The position numbers and the translations under genes were made by a program. Below the pieces are notes generated by a model. That model saw only the letters and a list, made by a program, of their open reading frames with translations. It made no database searches and was not told the DNA's origin. Source: Glutamicibacter halophytocola (lineage in GTDB: Bacteria; Actinomycetota; Actinomycetes; Actinomycetales; Micrococcaceae). From it: a DNA stretch of 64,000 nucleotides. Below, in pieces: positions 61,317 through 64,000 of the stretch. Positions within the stretch are counted from its first letter, which is position 1. Every line of letters begins with the position of its first letter. The DNA lies in contig NZ_CP012750.1 of NCBI RefSeq assembly GCF_001302565.1, forward strand, positions 2,294,001 through 2,358,000, read 5' to 3'.

Positions 61317-63020
61317 CTAGCCCGGGTAGGCAACGTCCTGCGCAAAATCGTCGAGCTCGTGCCATGAATTGCCCACACGCGTGTAGAGCTTCTCATTCGT
61401 TTCAGCGTAGACCTCGCGCCGTTCGCCAACGCCGGTGGCGATACCGACCATGCCCAGCAGCAGCTGCAGGTGCTCGCTGCCACCTTCAAAGGTCATCTGC
61501 GCTGCCTCTACAGCTTCAGAGTCGTCCAGTGCTGCCACGATAATCGAGCTGTCTGAATCCCATAGTGCGGTATTCACCGGAACCTCCGGATACAGCCGCA
61601 TCGGAGAATCGGTCAGGCCGCGCGGCACTCCTTCGGCATCGCGGATGATGCCAGCGACATAAACGGCGGTTGAATTGCCGTCGGTGGCCACGATCAGGGC
61701 TCGTGCGCCATCACGGGAAATACGCAAGGAATCAATGTTGGCTCCTTCCAGCCATGCCACATCGATCGGTCGCGCTTCGCCGTTGGTTTCGGTGTCAGCG
61801 GGAATGGCCATGATGGGGGTTTTTGCCCCGTTATCGGCCGTCCAGGTCCAGCCGGCCACGTCCATCGATGGCTGGATCAAATCCTTGCCTGAAAGCGCCA
61901 GCCGAAGCTTGCCCGAGTCGTCGATTCTCAACAGCTGCGTGCGCCGGCCGTTGAGGAAAGCGTAGCTGTTGCCCACCGGCGACATCGCCGGATCCCTCGG
62001 ATCATAGGCCGACACATCGGGCAGTCCGCCCACCGGGATAATCGACCGGCCCTTGACATAAACCAGATCCTGGTCGGAGATGCCCACCAGCGTGTCTTGG
62101 GTGCTCGGATTGATTTCCGCCGGCTCAATCGACGATTCATTCGAAGCCAAGTTCACGTCGTTTTCTTCGCGCAGCATTTTGACCGAGTCCACCGACGACA
62201 AGCTGGTCAACGAGGCTTCAAGCTGCTGCTTCATCAACAGCAAAGTCTGGTCGGTGGTATCGGCAAAGGAATCAGAATTCAGGTCAATGGTTGCCTCGCG
62301 ATCGCGCACTGGCACCGCCGAGCGGACCAATTGGCTGGCCGAGGAGAAGGCCGAAACCACCGCGTTCTGCAGGTATGGGGCCGGCCCCTTGAGCAATGCT
62401 TCAACCATGGACGTGGCAGTCCCGGATCCGGAGGTAAACCAGCGGACATCTGGAACGAGGTAGGCGTAGCTGGCGTCATAGAAATACAGGGTCTGCGCGG
62501 CGAAGATCTTGGTGAAAGTCGAGGCTTCGAGCATGGTGCCATCGGGGGCATCAATAATGCGCCACTGGTCATCGACCTTGGCTACCTTGATATCCACGGC
62601 CCGGGTTGAATGGCTCGCGTAATTGGTGCGCACTCCTTGCGCGTCTACTTCCCCAGTGATTTCCAATTGGATGGTGTACTGGTTGGCATCGGCCCCGTTA
62701 ACCACGTTGAAGGCCTCATAGATCAGCGTTTGGGTGTCTCCGCGCCATGAGTTTTTCAGCTCGGCTGTCATGAATTCGCGGGCCACCGCATAGTCCTCGG
62801 CGACCGATCGTCCAGCTTCGACAAATCCCTCGACGATGGCCCGGGCATCGGCGCCATCGGACGGCCCTTCAGCTGCGTAGCTGTAGCTTTCGCCGCCGCC
62901 GTCTTCTGTTCCTGCCTCGATCTGCTGGACGCTGGAGGAACGCGGAATCGAAGCGCAACCGGAGAGGACCAGCAGCCCCGCCAAGAGCGAGCAGAGCAGG
63001 ACCCGCAGTTTTTGAGCCAC
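61317..63020 (-). CDS. lpqB: Lipoprotein LpqB
   Basis: A membrane-anchored lipoprotein that interacts with the sensor MtrB in actinobacteria. The 567-residue protein has a lipobox, LLVLSGCAS, with lipidated Cys22. A GerMN-like domain (around residues 175-300) and a C-terminal beta-propeller-like LpqB domain (about 320-560) follow. The start is GTG 63020, overlapping the mtrB stop TAG by 1 bp, so the two are translationally coupled. LspA encoded in this window would process it. Confidence 0.94.
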   Translation of the reverse strand: MAQKLRVLLCSLLAGLLVLSGCASIPRSSSVQQIEAGTEDGGGESYSYAAEGPSDGADARAIVEGFVEAGRSVAEDYAVAREFMTAELKNSWRGDTQTLIYEAFNVVNGADANQYTIQLEITGEVDAQGVRTNYASHSTRAVDIKVAKVDDQWRIIDAPDGTMLEASTFTKIFAAQTLYFYDASYAYLVPDVRWFTSGSGTATSMVEALLKGPAPYLQNAVVSAFSSASQLVRSAVPVRDREATIDLNSDSFADTTDQTLLLMKQQLEASLTSLSSVDSVKMLREENDVNLASNESSIEPAEINPSTQDTLVGISDQDLVYVKGRSIIPVGGLPDVSAYDPRDPAMSPVGNSYAFLNGRRTQLLRIDDSGKLRLALSGKDLIQPSMDVAGWTWTADNGAKTPIMAIPADTETNGEARPIDVAWLEGANIDSLRISRDGARALIVATDGNSTAVYVAGIIRDAEGVPRGLTDSPMRLYPEVPVNTALWDSDSSIIVAALDDSEAVEAAQMTFEGGSEHLQLLLGMVGIATGVGERREVYAETNEKLYTRVGNSWHELDDFAQDVAYPG

Positions 63021-64000
63021 TAGTTCTCCTCCTTTTTCGTTTCGCTGCTCGGCGCGCCCGGATCAGTCACGTCATCGTCGGCCAGGGCATCATCGAGGCC
63101 GAGGATCAACGGCGTGTAGCCGATCTTGGGCACCTCGCCGGTCAGCGGGAAGCTGTCCCCCACCGGAGGCAGGATGTTTTCCGGGACGGCCGGTTCCAGC
63201 GGCAGTGGCGAAGAATCAATTTCATGGTCTTCGGACTTGGGCAGTGTCAGGCGGAATACCGAGCCAACCTTCGGCTTGCCCCACGCCTCCAGACGCCCTT
63301 CATGCAGCCGGGTGTCTTCCATGGAGATGGACAGGCCGAGCCCGGAGCCGCCAGTGGTTCTCGCACGTGCCGGATCGGCGCGCCAGAACCTGTCGAAGAC
63401 GTGCTGGCAAGCATCCTGGGACATGCCAATGCCGTAGTCGCGAACGGAAACTGCCACGGCGCCCTGGTTCGCGGCGATCGTGATGTCGATCGGGTTGCTT
63501 TCGCCGTGTTCCACCGCGTTGAGAACAAGGTTGCGAATGATTCGCTCGACGCGGCGCGGATCGACTTCCGCCACGCAGCCTTCGCTGGGCGCGTTCAGCC
63601 GAATGATCGATCCGTATTCATCGGCGACCGGCGTGGCAGTCTCGATCACCTTGCGGGCGATCGCATTGAGGTCGGTGGACTCCCGGTCCAAGACCGCCAC
63701 ACCGGCGTCAAAGCGGGAGACTTCGAGCAGGTCATTGAGCAAGTGCTGGAAGCGCTCGATCTGGTTGTACATCAGCTCGGCAGAGCGTGCGGTGAGCGGA
63801 TCGAAGTCCTCGCGCGCGTCGTGGATGACTTCCGCGGCCATGCGCACCGTGGTCAGCGGGGTACGCAGCTCATGCGAGACATCGGAGACGAAGCGCTGCT
63901 GCATCGCGGAGAGATTGTTCAACTGGGTGATCTGCTCCTGCAAGGAATGCGCCATGTGGTTGAAGGCAGTACCCAAACGGGCCACCTCGTCCTTGCCTGC
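63020..64000 (-). CDS. mtrB: Sensor histidine kinase MtrB, C-terminal part (runs off right edge)
   Basis: The visible 326 residues begin in the HAMP linker ([20 protein letters not shown]). They continue with the phosphoacceptor helix [22 protein letters not shown] and the ATPase domain with N-box [26 protein letters not shown] and [18 protein letters not shown]-terminal acidic tail of about 80 residues follows. MtrB with MtrA controls wall homeostasis and division; lpqB overlaps its stop. The sensor part, transmembrane helices and mtrA lie beyond the window. Confidence 0.95.
   Translation of the reverse strand, partial: AGKDEVARLGTAFNHMAHSLQEQITQLNNLSAMQQRFVSDVSHELRTPLTTVRMAAEVIHDAREDFDPLTARSAELMYNQIERFQHLLNDLLEVSRFDAGVAVLDRESTDLNAIARKVIETATPVADEYGSIIRLNAPSEGCVAEVDPRRVERIIRNLVLNAVEHGESNPIDITIAANQGAVAVSVRDYGIGMSQDACQHVFDRFWRADPARARTTGGSGLGLSISMEDTRLHEGRLEAWGKPKVGSVFRLTLPKSEDHEIDSSPLPLEPAVPENILPPVGDSFPLTGEVPKIGYTPLILGLDDALADDDVTDPGAPSSETKKEEN

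Noticed and set aside
1..64000. CRISPR arrays, tRNA or rRNA genes, insertion sequences, prophage or attachment sites
   Set aside because: None seen by reading. No regularly spaced direct repeats, cloverleaf sequence, transposase or integrase frame was recognised; a tRNA scan would be needed to exclude a missed tRNA.

Overview
The window is a chromosomal core segment from a moderately high-GC actinobacterium, most likely of the family Micrococcaceae (Arthrobacter or Glutamicibacter type). This rests on gene content and order: lipB-lipA-DUF4191-RDD-glnA-glnE-glnA2-panB-map, a division and cell-wall cluster without ftsA or murB but with sepF and a long DivIVA, LpqB/MtrB, Rv2175c- and Rv3235-type proteins, DUF3040 and PdtaS. 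The MurE substrate motif is not the diaminopimelate type, which fits the L-lysine peptidoglycan of that family. Genus and species cannot be fixed from the sequence alone.

Region by region. (1) 1-420: start of a Ser/Thr protein kinase running off the left edge. (2) 0.5-3.6 kb: lipoate synthesis (lipB, lipA), a DUF4191 membrane protein and an RDD membrane protein. (3) 3.7-10.8 kb: nitrogen assimilation, with glnA behind a strong GlnR-type box, the GS adenylyltransferase glnE and the second synthetase glnA2; two small uncharacterised genes lie between glnA and glnE. (4) 10.9-15 kb: panB, a 64-aa protein, map, nrdR, hisD. (5) 15-23 kb: dnaE, a RluD-family pseudouridine synthase, lspA, divIVA, yggT, sepF, pgeF. 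(6) 23-39.3 kb: the dcw cluster on the minus strand, transcribed mraZ-rsmH-ftsL-ftsI-murE-murF-mraY-murD-ftsW-murG-murC-ftsQ-ftsZ. Its head carries a textbook MraZ operator of 10-bp repeats lying on the promoter. (7) 39.8-45.2 kb: a DUF3040 protein, dinB with a LexA box, a polyprenyl diphosphate synthase, an Rv2175c-like protein and a secreted five-LysM transglycosylase. (8) 45.2-51.6 kb: PdtaS-type sensor kinase and the giant NAD-glutamate dehydrogenase. (9) 51.7-55.6 kb: the least characterised stretch, with a CpaE-like ATPase, a CpaB/SAF protein, an unknown protein, a membrane LysM protein and an Rv3235-family protein. (10) 55.6-64 kb: secA, a YcaQ-type glycosylase, long-form hpf, comF, lpqB and the 3' part of mtrB.

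No rRNA, tRNA, CRISPR array, insertion sequence or prophage gene was recognised. The window is ordinary core genome; its interest lies mainly in regulation. Four operator/promoter arrangements can be read directly (GlnR, MraZ, LexA, and a TTGACA promoter at ftsZ). Seven genes have a TAnnnT -10 element exactly 6-7 bases before the start codon, as expected of leaderless mRNAs. Candidate new biology is the CpaE/CpaB pair without pilus genes, the structured 560-bp gap upstream of mraZ, and the repeats in front of the membrane LysM gene. I found no convincing complete novel system.
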